A DNA stretch of 64,000 nt from Synchiropus splendidus (taxonomy: Eukaryota; Chordata; Actinopteri; Syngnathiformes; Callionymidae), in NCBI RefSeq assembly GCF_027744825.2, contig NC_071335.1, positions 9,091,001-9,155,000 on the forward strand. The letters run 5' to 3'. Made by a program: the position numbers and the translations under genes. The notes beneath the pieces were generated by a model. The model was not told the DNA's origin and searched no databases. It saw only the letters and a list, made by a program, of their open reading frames with translations. Each line of letters opens with the position of its first letter. Positions within the stretch are counted from its first letter, which is position 1. Positions 13,583-24,959 of the stretch are shown in pieces.

Positions 13583-15229
13583 TGATAAGTTTTCATTTAA
13601 ATTTACAGAGATTGAAAAAGAACAGATTCAAGAACGGCTCTTATTATTTCGGCACCTTATTGCCGCTTCTCATTTTTTCCAATGTCGTTCTGTATCATGC
13701 TTTCGTTTATTTGCTTTCAGGGCCACTTTTTTCTTTCAGGTTGATACATTTGGTTTCTGTTGTGTCAGTTTAACATCCTTCATGCAATGTTTTATGCTAT
13801 GTTCACTTGCTCATAGGAGTCTTCACTCTGCTCCAAAGATACAGCGTCTACTGTATCTGTCTGTCTGTAGGACAGGATTGGAACCTCTCTCTTGACCTAT
13901 TGACCCAAACACCAGATGAATCCATGTGTCCACTGCTCCGGCCGCTTGTCTGCTGGCTGCTTCGTTCAGCTGTCGTCTCCTCCAGTCTGTTTGGCCATTC
14001 TCTCCTGCAGCCTCCTGCCTTGCGGCACACATGTCTGCTCCTAACCTCTCCCAGACACCGGGCTTGGCTGCTGTCACTGGCACTACTTCAGCAATAGCGA
14101 AGTGAACCGAAACATGCAATGCTTAAGAACTATTTCCCCCAAGAGCCCTTTCAGTGGCATAAAGGAGCTCCTTGTTTTCATCTACCATGCAGGGAAGTGA
14201 GCCGGTGATGGAAAACTGCGGGTAATTGATGTTATTAAGCAAACACCAAAGTCAGTCATTATGATAATGAGCTGAGAATATACAGCAGCGCTGGCGGTTA
14301 GTCGCCTCAGGTGGCGGACAGCTTTCCCATTTAGTCCTCTCACCACGTCACCACATCACCAGTCCCACGACATTTCTTTTTGAATTAGTGTGAATCATAG
14401 CACAGCGCTCAACCTCATGACTGTAACCTCTGACGCACTCACCAAAGCAAACATCATCATCATCATCATCCATTACAAGTCATGGAGAGCAGGATGACTC
14501 ACCACCATGCCAGCGCGCATCTCTGGTTGCACAGGTGACTAACTGCTTCCGTCACTTTGACGTTAGTGCGACTCTGCAGTCATGTCCACTTCTCTGCAAA
14601 CCGACTCTTTCAGACATTCATTATCAATCTGTTGTGATAATAATCACAAATAAAATAAAATATCGCAGCTGATATTCACTCTGATGTGTCAGCATTAAAG
14701 CCATCACTAAGCAGAATGGATTAAACTTTCCACAGAAGACTTTGTTCTAATGAAGGCAAAATAAACAACCTACAGAGCAAAGCTAGCGAGCTCCTTCTGT
14801 TCTAACATGGCTTTAATTGGTCTTTGTTGTACATACAGTATATGCGTGCAATACAATATGAAATGAAATATGGAACATGAGTAAGAGATCTTTAGCACCA
14901 TTATATATATTGGAAATCTGGTCAAAGATTTGGATTTTCCTATATATATATAAAATCCTTAAATTTGCTGTCTTAGATGTCATTTTGAACACCTTTTGGT
15001 AGGGCTGAATGATTTTGGCTGATAGTGTTTTTGTTTTGTTTTTTGTTTTTGTTTTTTGAGGGGGGAGCTTCAGTTGTGTTCAGCACCGTTCACTAAACAC
15101 AAGCAATAAATCATTCTGTGTATGACAAACGCAAAATCATGACTGAATATCATGAAAGCATGAATCACCATAGAATACTGACTGAGTGCTGGAGCTTTGT
15201 AAACATGTCGCACAATAATCATTCAATGT

Positions 15230-15315
15230 GGAGGAGCTTTGTGTTTTTGTAAACTGTTGCTTTGATTTCCCCAATGTAGGACTGATAAAACATGTCTAAT
15301 CTAATCTAATCTAAA
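15230..15315 (+). mobile_element. LINE 3' terminus with (TCTAA)n tail
   Basis: The sequence ends GGACTGATAAAACATG followed by four TCTAA units. A short microsatellite tail of TCTAA or TAATC units after a CAATAAA/GATAAA-like word is the usual 3' terminus of several fish non-LTR retrotransposons. The body of the element upstream has decayed beyond what I can recognise, so the left boundary is arbitrary. Confidence 0.45.
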
Positions 15316-16288
15316 CTCAGACAAAGCAACAAAGCACAACAGTACATAGAAAAATGCATAAACCCAACCCTGATCACAGTGTTGTGCGTCACCTCCAACC
15401 CATGGGGCTTTTATTTCCGTGTCTAGAGAGCAATAGAGCACTCAGGGTCCGTTGATGGAAAGCAAAGTGGGACCGGTAAACCTTTAAATTTAACACATTT
15501 TCAGTGCACACTTTGAATTACACTTTGCGCTCGAGAGTCACCACAACGACGGACCCTACCATGATATCATCTTGATACTTGACAGTGCGAACCACAAGGA
15601 AAGCGATCCAATAAAGAGCAAACATGAGACGTGGGTTGAATCGTTCAGATATTCTTTGACTGTTGTTGAACTGATCCTGTTTGGCCATCAGACAGCGCAG
15701 TCACCGCTGAAGATACCATGCGGACTGGTGGAGTGTGTTGCCAGTTTTTGTACTGAGGTCTCGTGGATCAACTCCAGGGTATGTTTTTTGTTTTTTGTTC
15801 AGGTCTACCTTTTGGTTGCACCTATGTCATTGAGTATGTTGAGTCAATGACAATGAGTGATCTTGGAGGAGAGTATGTCTGTCCCTCTCTGTCATTCCAT
15901 TCAAGCAGAGGAAAGATAATAATCCTATTTATGAACAACTTCACATTTTAGAAAAATCAAAATGTACTACTGAAGCACTTTCAAAAGGGAAAACCATTGA
16001 AACCATGAAACAGATTTAAATTCCATTTTGTTCCTTAAGCTGATGGGGAGGGTGGTCCACAGACAGAAGGGACACAGAGTATAATGAGTGGTTGCCCACG
16101 GTGGACTTTCACAGACGAGTCAGTGGAAGATAAATCTTGGGACCATGTTAAATTTTATCAGATTATCTGGGTTCAGATTTTAATATTGTTTTCTTGGTTG
16201 TTCGTGTGAAATGAACACCTAATAAAAAGTCAAGAAATTAATACCTCCATTTAAACAAGCTGCACAATTTAATGAGAATCCATACAGC

Positions 16289-17351
16289 TTCATCTCAAAA
16301 TATTGGAATATTTCCTCAGACCAAGTTAAAAAAAAAATTATAATAGCAAAATAAAATCAATCATTTGAAAATGTCCATTAATGCACTCAGTGCTTAGTTG
16401 GGTGCAGGTATCAAAAGCCACTGTTCACAGACGTGTCCGGGAAATGGGCGACAATAGCCGTATTCCCATGGTCAAGCCACTTCTGAACTCAACACAATGG
16501 AAGAAGCGTCTGACTTGGGCTATGGAAAAGAAGCACTGGATAGTTGCGGAGTGGTCCGAAGTCGTCTTTTCACACGAAAGTAAGTTTTGTATTTCATTTG
16601 GAAATCAAGGCACCAGAGTCAGGAGAAAGGCTGGAGAGGAGCAAAATCCAAGTTGCTTGTGCAGTGTGAAGTTCCCACAGTCAGCTGCTGGTGTTGGTCC
16701 ACTGTGTTTCATCAAGTCCAGAGTAAATGCAGCTGTGTTCCAAGAGATTTTAGAGCACTACATGCTTCCGTCTGCTGAAAAGCTCTATGGAGATGATGAT
16801 TTCATTTTTCAGCATGATCTGGCACCTGCCCACAGTGCCAAAACCACCAGTAACTGGTATACTGACCATGGCATTACTGTCCTGGATTGGCCTGCCATTT
16901 CCCCTGATCTGAACCCCATTGAGAATTTGTGGGATATTGTGAAGAAGTAGCTAAAAGACACCAGACCCAACAATGCAAATGAGCTAAAGGCCGCCTTGAA
17001 GCATCCTGGGCATCCATAACACCTCAGCAATGCCACAGGCTGGTTGTCTCCATGGTCTCCACCCTGAAAAAGGATTCCCAACCAAGTACTGAGTGCATTA
17101 ATGGACATTTTCAAATGATTGATTTTGTTTTGCTTGGTCTGAGGAAATATTCTAATATTTTGAGAGAGGATGTTTGAGTTCTCTTAAGCTGTAAGCCATA
17201 ACCAGCAATATTAAAATAATAAAAGGCTTGCAATATTTCAGTTGATTTGTAATGAACCCAGAATGTATGACATTTTTGTTTTTTTTAATTGCATTACAGA
17301 AAATAAAGAACTTTATCACAATATTCTAATTTTCTGAGACAGTCCTGTATA
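16289..17351 (+). mobile_element. Defective Tc1/mariner-family transposon
   Basis: A transposase remnant is flanked by inverted repeats. The inner arms at 16289-16397 and 17084-17195 are near-perfect reverse complements, sharing CTCAGACCAAG, ATCAATCATTTGAAAATG and TCCATTAATGCACTCAGT. The right side continues to a terminal ACAGGACTGTCTCAG (read on minus) next to a TA at 17349-17352, the usual Tc1 target. The matching outer ~150 bp on the left is missing, so the element has lost one terminus and could not be mobilised even with transposase supplied in trans. Confidence 0.9.
16381..16950 (+). pseudogene. Tc1-like transposase remnant, catalytically dead
   Basis: The 189-codon frame lacks most of the N-terminal DNA-binding region and enters at VSKATVHRR, within the second helix-turn-helix part. 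The DDE domain follows. The segment FSHESKFCISFG carries His where this family has the first catalytic Asp (SDESKF). The second Asp (FQHDLAPAHS) and the final Glu (SPDLNPIENLW) are kept. A short gap is also visible after KFPQSA, where relatives carry the WG-containing strand. A stop follows DIVKK, so the C-terminal tail is lost. Family identity is clear from motif order; with a lost first Asp, a short deletion and a missing N-terminus it cannot encode active enzyme. Confidence 0.92.
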
Positions 17352-17599
17352 CGTACATGTGAAGCTGTGCACTAATAGATTTCATTGCACCTCCACGCTG
17401 TCAATCAAAGCCGGCTAAGCACTGCTGGAGGAAACTGCTAATTTGGACAGCACCGCGTCTAATATGTGCGACCGTTGCCTTGTAGGCTCAATGACCAGTC
17501 CAGCCCTGCGTGCACGTGAAGGTGTGTGTGACTTCTTGTCTGTCACTGTGATGAATTTCAAAGATGTTGTTTTTGCACTACCTTGCAGCCAGGACCAAG

Positions 17600-17995
17600 C
17601 AACGGCCTAAATGTGGCAACACAAACAACAGAAGTGTCTACTGCCCTGTCCAGGTGGAGAAGTTCCATCATCTTGGGGTCTTGCTCACGAGGGAAAGGAA
17701 AGATGCAGAGTACGGTCGACAAATGAATTAGTGTGATGGTGTCAGAAAGAGCTGAGGCTGGATTCTCCCTAAGAGATAAGGTGAGGAGATCAGTCACTTA
17801 TGAGTGACTCAAAGCAGAACAACAGCTCCTCCAAAAAAAGAGAAGCCTGTTGAGGTGGCTGCGGCACCTTTTTTGGATGCTCTGGCCATGTCCAAAATGA
17901 GGGGCCAGGGGCAGAACCAGGTTACACTAGAGAGACTTGGTCTTTTAATTTATCTGCCCCCACAAGAGGGGAAGTCCTAGTCTTTCAATGAACAT
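17600..17995 (+). mobile_element. 3' fragment of an RTE-like LINE
   Basis: Decayed coding sequence of a fish non-LTR retrotransposon. Recognisable landmarks are GGTGGAGAAGTTCCATCATCT and CTTGGGGTCTTGCTCACGAG (VEKF.HLGVL.T), TTCTCCCTAAGAGATAAGGTG (reading like SLRDKV), GAAGCCTGTTGAGGTGGCTG (LRWL) and GGGGCAGAACCAGGTTACAC near the end. The order matches the C-terminal part of the reverse transcriptase ORF. A large internal deletion lies near 17735, and several stops and frameshifts interrupt it. Confidence 0.65.
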
Positions 17996-18838
17996 GCCAT
18001 CACTGATATCTGCAACCCGCAATTGATAGCATTTCAAAATGCAGAAAGCTTTTCATTGTATTTAGTGACTCAAAATATCCACTCCTCCTTTTCTGCACTT
18101 GTTTTACTGTCTGTCACTGGTGCAAGCACAAATAAAAAGGCGTCATGAGCTCAGGTTGTTTAAAGAGGCAGTAAAAGCAGCATAACAGTGGTGACTCACT
18201 GTTGTCATACGTTGTAAAAAAGCAGCCTAAAGTGCTCAGCAGATGTGACTGCAGTTAGAGCTATTATTCGTTTTTACTTTGACATATAAGCCTTATATTA
18301 TGATGCTAAGATGCAAAAAAAAGAATAATGATTCTTCATGTAGATGAGTTACAACTTACACGATCCCGAGTGCAGTTTCAACTAAGTATTGTCATGAGTG
18401 TGTAAACAGTTTGTTTGAGCAAATTTGCTCAGTTTTATGACTTGCTCTCTCCCTACTCTTGACTTGTGCCTCTGCTGTTATTTAATCAGCAGTGCAGTGA
18501 CGCAGCCAGAGCATCACTTCTTCCAATGTGGAAATGTCATCCTAATCTCCTCCTCTTTAGAGTGACGTGGCTTTATGTCTAACCATTAGTCCAAACTGTC
18601 CCTAGATTTAAAAAACAAAAAGTATCTATCCTAAACCAAAGAACATGAAAGGAAAAAATATATGAAGTAGATCGCACCAGAAGGGAGCTAAATATACACA
18701 AGTGAGAAAGTAATGTCTTGATTTAATGGAATATTTTTATAGTTTATGGAACTCAATTGATAACCTCGTTCATCTGTTTGCTTTCTGCGACTGATCAATT
18801 AATGAACTGCACTGAAAGAAACGAGCGAATCCTGTCGT

Positions 18839-19880
18839 TCATACCTTCCACCCATCATTATGTTCCAAGATAATATTGCTGTATGGAAATGCATCTCGCC
18901 TGGCGTCAGGTGACCTATGACGCTCGCCCAGTGTAACTTTGTGTGAACGTGTGAGGTCCTTTTCGGAGCAGCTCTGTGGCCGATAGAAGCTGCGCCGCAC
19001 GCCTGAGCACGAAACTATACCAACCCTCGAGCCAACCTGGGCACGAGCAGCAGCGCACCCGCGGCACCGCCCCCCTCCACCGCTGCACCCCATCACCCTA
19101 TATGGACACACGGTCGTGCCTTTCTGCAATAGGCCGAGCGCTACAGCCTGCAGGAAGCCCGTGGTTAATAACCCTTTCACTGCTGAATTTTATTTCATTC
19201 CAGCGAGTGAAACAATGCGACCTTGACGCTGCCCTCGATCATCCTTTGGCTGGTTTCACTCGCGGTGAATTGACGTCTCGAGTATACGGTCGACTCAGAA
19301 AACAAATATACATGAAGCACACCGCTCAACGAGCGCTCGTGTCAACAGTTTATATTGTCGTCGCATGACGATCACGAATCACCCACTGCAACCGGGGCTG
19401 CAGGGAATCGAACCCCCGCAGATGATTCTGACCTACGACTCCGTCAACAGACCGGGAAACATCGACACATGACGCAATCTAAAGTATAATCTCCGTGTTT
19501 GACCTTGGCCAAGTGGAACTGTAAGCGCGGACTCTGATCCCCATCGCGCTTCACCGGCAATGATTCACGCCGGTTTATCCTCCGTGCGGGGTGTCGACAA
19601 GGGCATCAGATGGAATTGCTTCCAATTTCGCACTGAACACGGAAGAGATTCAGCTGGCCCTGATGTGTCAAGGTCGCAACGCCGCTGCGCCTCTTCAACG
19701 CGTCCAGCTTTTGTTTATTTGAATGGCTTATCTTCAGAATAATGCACATGGTGTGGACGTGAGAGTCGGTTGGTACAGTAACCCTGGCGAGAGGCCTTGC
19801 GGGGTCCACATAGGAAATTCAGCACCTCTCCTAGTGACCGCTCCAAGCAGATAGCGGTTTGACGGATGGTGCGTTCATGG
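18839..19880. promoter_or_regulatory. CpG-rich stretch upstream of cbx4
   Basis: CG dinucleotides are frequent here (for example around 18985-19110, 19240-19300 and 19540-19700), in contrast to the flanks where CG is scarce. No exon chain was found, and the open frames on both strands look like by-products of high GC. The stretch ends about 1.1 kb before the cbx4 start codon. A CpG island acting as a distal promoter, a non-coding RNA promoter or a Polycomb target are all possible. Confidence 0.45.
19380..19455 (-). other. tRNA-like T-arm relic
   Basis: On the minus strand the word GGGTTCGATTCCC sits next to CTGCAGCCCCGG, which looks like the T-arm and 3' acceptor strand of a tRNA. No matching 5' acceptor strand, D-arm or canonical seven-base anticodon loop was found upstream, and the T-stem pairs poorly. 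It is at best a tRNA pseudogene or a tRNA-derived SINE head. Confidence 0.2.
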
Positions 19881-20777
19881 GCCGATCGGAGCTCGCACAT
19901 GCGCCCATCAAGCCTTGTGTCACACAGAAACAGTATTTGATTAGCCATATGTCTAGAAATAATAGATGTGCACGGAAAGACTTGAGGAACATGCAATAGA
20001 GGCTGCAGTGGAAACACCCATTCTTTTATTTGTTTTATATGTATTTATCATTTATTTTATACAGAAACTAGACAGATCATATCCAACTGCATATGTGCAT
20101 TACCCTATAAATGAATGTTAGACCACTTGTACCCTTTGTACTTTTTCATCTGTAGGTTTGTCTTAGAATGAAATATACCATATACTCAGAGTTCACCAGT
20201 TGGGTGTCTGCTGCCGTGTCTGTTGCCCTGCAACCAGCCACTCAAACATTGCCCATTTATCATCACCACTCATCTGACAGACATTTCTGTTCATTTTTGG
20301 ACGGCGAAGAAACCAAAGATTGGGTCGGCCAAGTGCAGCAAAGCCATCATAAGTGAGATGGATGTGGATTCATGTGCATATAATGGAATTAAGAATGTTC
20401 ACACATTAATGTCTCTGAACAATCATTGCAACAGAACACTAACACATCCCACTCACATTTGTGTCGAATAAGGTTTTCTGTTGTTGTAAATCGCTCACTA
20501 TGTAGTGTAACTTTAATAGAAGCTGATCCGGAGTGAAGTGTTTTACCCCATTGGATGTGTTGAGTAAACAAGAGAGGAAAGGTAAATGAACGCCCTCTGC
20601 ACCGCACTCACTGTTCTCATATATGTGGGTCATTTGTCTCTTTTTCCTCACTAACTCTACAAGTTAATTGACAGATGACTATGAGCGCGACTGTACGTCA
20701 AAGTCGTGAGACTCATGGTCCGGTAGTTCTTGAACGCACCATTCCAACAACCTTGCACTCTGGTTATCCGCCTCCTC

Positions 20778-20804
20778 TGACGTCACGCCAGTGGCTATTT
20801 GCAT
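20778..20804. promoter_or_regulatory. Consensus CRE and octamer upstream of cbx4
   Basis: A perfect palindromic cAMP-response element TGACGTCA lies at 20778-20785, and a perfect octamer ATTTGCAT at 20797-20804, about 190 bp before the cbx4 ATG. CREB/ATF factors bind the first, POU-domain factors the second. Both are exact consensus matches close to a start codon in a GC-rich 5' region, so a core or proximal promoter role is plausible. Binding itself is not shown by sequence. Confidence 0.5.
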
Positions 20805-20993
20805 GAAGAGCTTTCTGGCTGCGGCTTCAACTCTCCAGTAGAGACTCCGGGAGAAAGCGAGGGAAGGAGCCCGCAGAAATCGTACGGGGAGCAGGAGCGC
20901 TACGCGACCCGGAGAGAAAGATCCGACACCAGGGGTTAAAGAGGAACGGTGGATAAAATCTATCCAGAGGAGGCGGTTCTGCTGCTCGGTACC

Positions 20994-23900
20994 ATGGATC
21001 TACCCGCCGCGGGAGAGCACGTCTTTGCGGTGGAGAGCATCGAGAAGAAGCGCAGCAGAAAGGTTCGTCACATGGACAGAGATTAGAATGATGACCCCAA
21101 AAATGATTGTAGTGAACGCTTCACATTCAAATCTATGCTTATCATGTACTGTAAGTGATCATTCCTCTCGTTGCGCAGGGGAGGGTCGAGTATCTGGTGA
21201 AGTGGCGCGGATGGTCACCAAAGTAAGTCTTCCCATGCATCATCACCATCCTGATAGCAGAAATAACCAGTCAAACGTGCGTGTGCGTCTGTGGCTTCTT
21301 CCAAGTGCAAGCATGGGCACGCGTGAGTGCGATTGCGCGCTGTACCCTCTGGTGTCCATGATGGATGTAGTTTTATAGTTTCTGCCAACAACGGTGGGTC
21401 CGTTTGTGACATTTTATGTCCTATTCTCAAGCATAAAACATACGATCATAATTAGATCAGGCTCGCATGTGCCAAAGTCAAATGCTAGTTATTCAAACTT
21501 TATGAGATTTAGAGTGAAATGTACATAAGTGCTGGGTAGATCATTGTAACGCTGCTTGTTGTCTGCTGCTTTTGTCAAATAGAACCATCATCAGACTTTT
21601 GGCCATGAGCTTATCATCTCTGTCTTATCAGATACAACACGTGGGAGCCAGAGGAAAACATCCTGGACCCCAGGCTCCTGGATGCTTTCCAAGACAGGTG
21701 GGTTCCCCCGAGTTGTCACAGTGTTTCTTCACACTCAGGAAACGTGTTGCTTGCCCGTCCTCCCAACATAATCCTGTGTTGACAAATATGCACTAGTGTC
21801 AGCTTAGCTAGCACTTCCAGGCCACTCACCAGGTTTGCCTGTGGGCTGTGTCACTGAGGAGTCAGGTGGGTTAAACAGAGGTCAGACATACCACGGGAGC
21901 TCAATGTCATTTTAGTGACATCACATTTGACATGTGACAGTGTCTCACTTAACGTCCACAACAAATACGTTGGATGTATATCATTTCTTTTTTTTTTAAA
22001 TGAACTTGACAACAACAGTGTCTCATTTTTAAACATCAAGTTATTTATTCATCAATTCAATGTTGAGAGCTGAAATGGTTCTGCATCTAAAATATATAGT
22101 CTGGCATTGAAACCTTGCACAGTAATGAAGCCAGCTGACTCTAAACTCTAAAGTGATCCTCTAAATTTGTTCATGTCATCAGTGTCAGGGGGAGAGGGGC
22201 ACCCCATCTTCTCATATGTATTTCTCTTTGGAAGTGGGAGAAATTTTATTGAAACTAATTGTGTGTCTCTCAGGGGAGCCAACTTGACTGAATGCCAAGC
22301 TATGAAAAAACACTGAGTTGTCACTGTAATTAGATATGGGGGAGGGGCTGACATCACCCTGTCTGCAGGAGTGAGTTATGGCCTTGCACAGACGTGGATG
22401 GAAACTGAAGTCCAAAGAGGATGATCTTTATCTCCTGCTATGGCCTCAGTGAAAAACATATTTGGTTTCTTTGTTTTTCAATCAAAGAACTGCAAAGTGT
22501 ATTGAAAAAAATGGTTGTTCAGCAGCTGCGTCTACTTCACAGTTACACATCAGCAAGTTTTTTTAGAGTTACTCTCCGTGTTTCCCTCGGAGCTGGAGGA
22601 CTGGTGTGACTCTCCGTTGCCATGCAACAACAACTCATGTCTGCCAGACGGTCTCACTGTTTGGCTGCTGTTTTTGTCTCCCCTGAAGGGAACGCCAGGA
22701 GCAGCTGATGGGATATCGCAAGAGAGGACCCAAACCCAAGCACCTCCTGGTTCAGGTGAGGTGAATTCCTCGATTGTGGCAAAGATCATATTCAGAATTA
22801 TATTCATTGGTATTGAAATCATCAGTATTCAAAGTGATTATTAATTGATTTGAGAATTTGTTTTTATGTCAATTATTTGGTTACAATCGTGGGATTTTGA
22901 GTTTGTTCCTGCAGAGCTAGTCCATAGAACACTGACCCTGAAGGCCTGAGGAAGAGCTGAGATGTGATGTCTCATAGGGTGAAGTCAATGGCTGGGTACT
23001 AGTGATGTTTCGACCAGCTGTGGACCATTGAACTTGCCAGTTACTGTCAGTGTCAACTCGAACTGTGTAAAAGCATAATTTATTTTAAGTCATTTTTATT
23101 TCTGTTTAATGTGGCAAACAAGCTTGAGGTTGAGTTGTGTCGAGTAATCATCTGTCTGGCCTCACAGGTTCCGTCTTTTGCCCGGCGGACCAGTGTTTTG
23201 GCGGATCTACATGAGGTGGCACTGGACAAAGATAGCTGTCAGAAGACAACCCCCATTCAGATGCTGCGTCCACAGGTCCAGCAATACCAGCTGAACAGCA
23301 AGAAGCACCACCAGTTCCAGCCACTGTGCAGGGAAGGCGAGCAGCAGCCCACGGGCAAAAAGTTGTACTATGAACTCAACAGTAAGAAGCATCATCACTA
23401 CCAGCCCAGCCTCAAAGTGCCTGAACCCATCTTTACTAAGCCTAGAGAGGTCAAAGCTCCAGATCTGGCGAACAAAGGATACAACCTCCCCCCTGTGCTG
23501 CAGCAAAAATGGATCCGGGACAAGGATTCTGGCTGCCTCACCAAAGTAAGGGACATCACCATGGAGCTGAAAAAACTTCCAGCAGACCTGAAAGAACCAG
23601 AAAAGGACAAACCCAAAGAGGATTCACTAACACAGTCGTTTGGAGTCAGCAACAGCAAACTGAAGATTGTGAAAAACAAAAACAAGAATGGTCGGATTGT
23701 TATTGTTATGAGCAAATACATGGAAAATGGATTACAGACAGAAAAGGTCGAAAAAGGGGAAACTGAAAGCGCCTCGAAGACCTCACCGAGTCATGATGAG
23801 GAAAACCATGTGGAGAAGATGAAGCTTGTAAAGAAGCTCGGCCTCATAAATGGCTTCTCCAGAAAAACCAACACAACTTTCTCCAGCTCTGACCTTGAGA

Positions 23901-24541
23901 GACATTGCACCAAAGAAAAGGAGCAGTCGTCAAAGGTTGGGCCACCTGTGACGGAACAAGATAAAGATGTCGGGGTCAAGGGTCGAGGGCTACTTCTAAC
24001 AGATCAACCTTTACAAGTGACAGCCAAATCTAATCCGGTCTCCTTGCCTCTGGACACTGAATCGCCTTCTGTCACGGACAAAGCATCTGGCCCGGGTGGA
24101 CAGAAGCGACGACCCTCGGACTCCGATCAGCATGGGAGTCCCAAGAGGTTTCATAGCTCTTCAAGTCCCCACTCTGCACACTCCTGTTCATCGACGGGCA
24201 AAGACCAAACCAGCCACCAGGATGTCCTCAACCTGCAGGACTCTGAGTTTCCTGACCAGGAGGAACCTATTGACCTGAGAATAGTGAAATTGCGGCCTCC
24301 AGTTTCTGTTCAGGACGATACTCAACAGCAGAAGGAAACACCAGTACACACAAACCCCCAGGATGGAGTACACTCTGTCACAGGTGACAAGGACGTGGTG
24401 GATTCTTTGGCAATTTGTACCCAAGAGGTACAAAAAGTCAATACATTTCCGTCATTCCAGCCATTCCTTGGAAATATTGTCATCACGGACATCACGACGA
24501 ACTGTCTGACCGTCACCTTTAAGGAATACATGGCTGTGTAA
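20994..24541 (+). CDS. cbx4: Chromobox protein 4 (Polycomb 2; PRC1 subunit and SUMO E3 ligase)
   Basis: Five coding exons: 20994-21062, 21179-21222, 21632-21697, 22689-22755 and 23168-24541. All have GT-AG introns and continuous phase, giving 539 aa (human CBX4 is about 560). Residues about 9-60 form the chromodomain ([14 protein letters not shown], then [20 protein letters not shown]), which binds methylated H3K27. An AT-hook-like KRGPKPK lies at 71-77. Two LNSKKHH repeats follow (about 122 and 150), then [16 protein letters not shown] at 247, a CtBP-binding-type PIDLR at 449-453 and the C-terminal Pc box ([16 protein letters not shown], about 518-533) that contacts RING1. These features distinguish CBX4 from CBX2, 6, 7 and 8. 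The start is chosen because [11 protein letters not shown] aligns with the conserved N-terminus. Compared with family members, Ser replaces a usual Ile in KKRSRK. It acts in the nucleus, in PRC1. Confidence 0.96.
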
Positions 24542-24948
24542 TAGCGCAACTCTTGTTTTGTACTTTGTAATGCTTGAATGTATGAACAGACATGAATCTG
24601 CTGTCCTTGCTGAAGGTGTGTGGCCATGCTCATTTCGATGGATGGTGACTGTAAACCGTGAAATTTGATTTAGAGTTTCAAAAATTGAACAAAAGGTGCA
24701 CTTATTTACTTGTAAATATTTTCACTTCACGGATGTCTTTTGATTGATAAACTAAGCTGTCTACCTTGGGTGCTAATGTAATCTACTGTACATAGAAAAT
24801 TCTATTGAACCCTGGTAAATTACACTGTGTGTGTCTGTGTGTATTTCTTATACGTGTGTGTGTGGGTGGGAACAGGTGGAGTTAATTAAGGATGCATGCT
24901 GCTTGGACTGATTACGCCGTTAGGCACGGAATAACAAGCAGATAAAGA

Positions 24949-24954
24949 AATAAA
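24949..24954 (+). terminator. Candidate polyadenylation signal of cbx4
   Basis: AATAAA lies 408 bp after the cbx4 stop codon and is followed within 40 bp by GT/T-rich sequence (GTCGTTTGGTTCGTCGTAAG). It is the first canonical hexamer I found on this strand after the stop. The intervening 3' UTR contains a GTGT-rich run near 24825-24868. Confidence 0.5.
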
Positions 24955-24959
24955 GCGCC

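Noticed and set aside
13548..14119. Overlapping ~100-codon frames on both strands
   Set aside because: They have low complexity (Cys/Leu/Ser or Arg-rich), no conserved motif and no splice support, and one overlaps the 118-bp repeat.
18976..19368. 130-codon frame on + and 113-codon frame on -
   Set aside because: They lie in CG-rich DNA, where stops are rare, and show no domain, splice partner or Kozak start.
19380..19455. tRNA gene on minus strand
   Set aside because: Only a T-loop word and part of an acceptor are seen. The 5' acceptor, D-arm and anticodon arm do not fold.
23111..23167. Start of the large cbx4 frame at 23111
   Set aside because: The first 19 codons are intron. The acceptor CACAG at 23163-23167 and the phase from exon 4 place the exon start at 23168.
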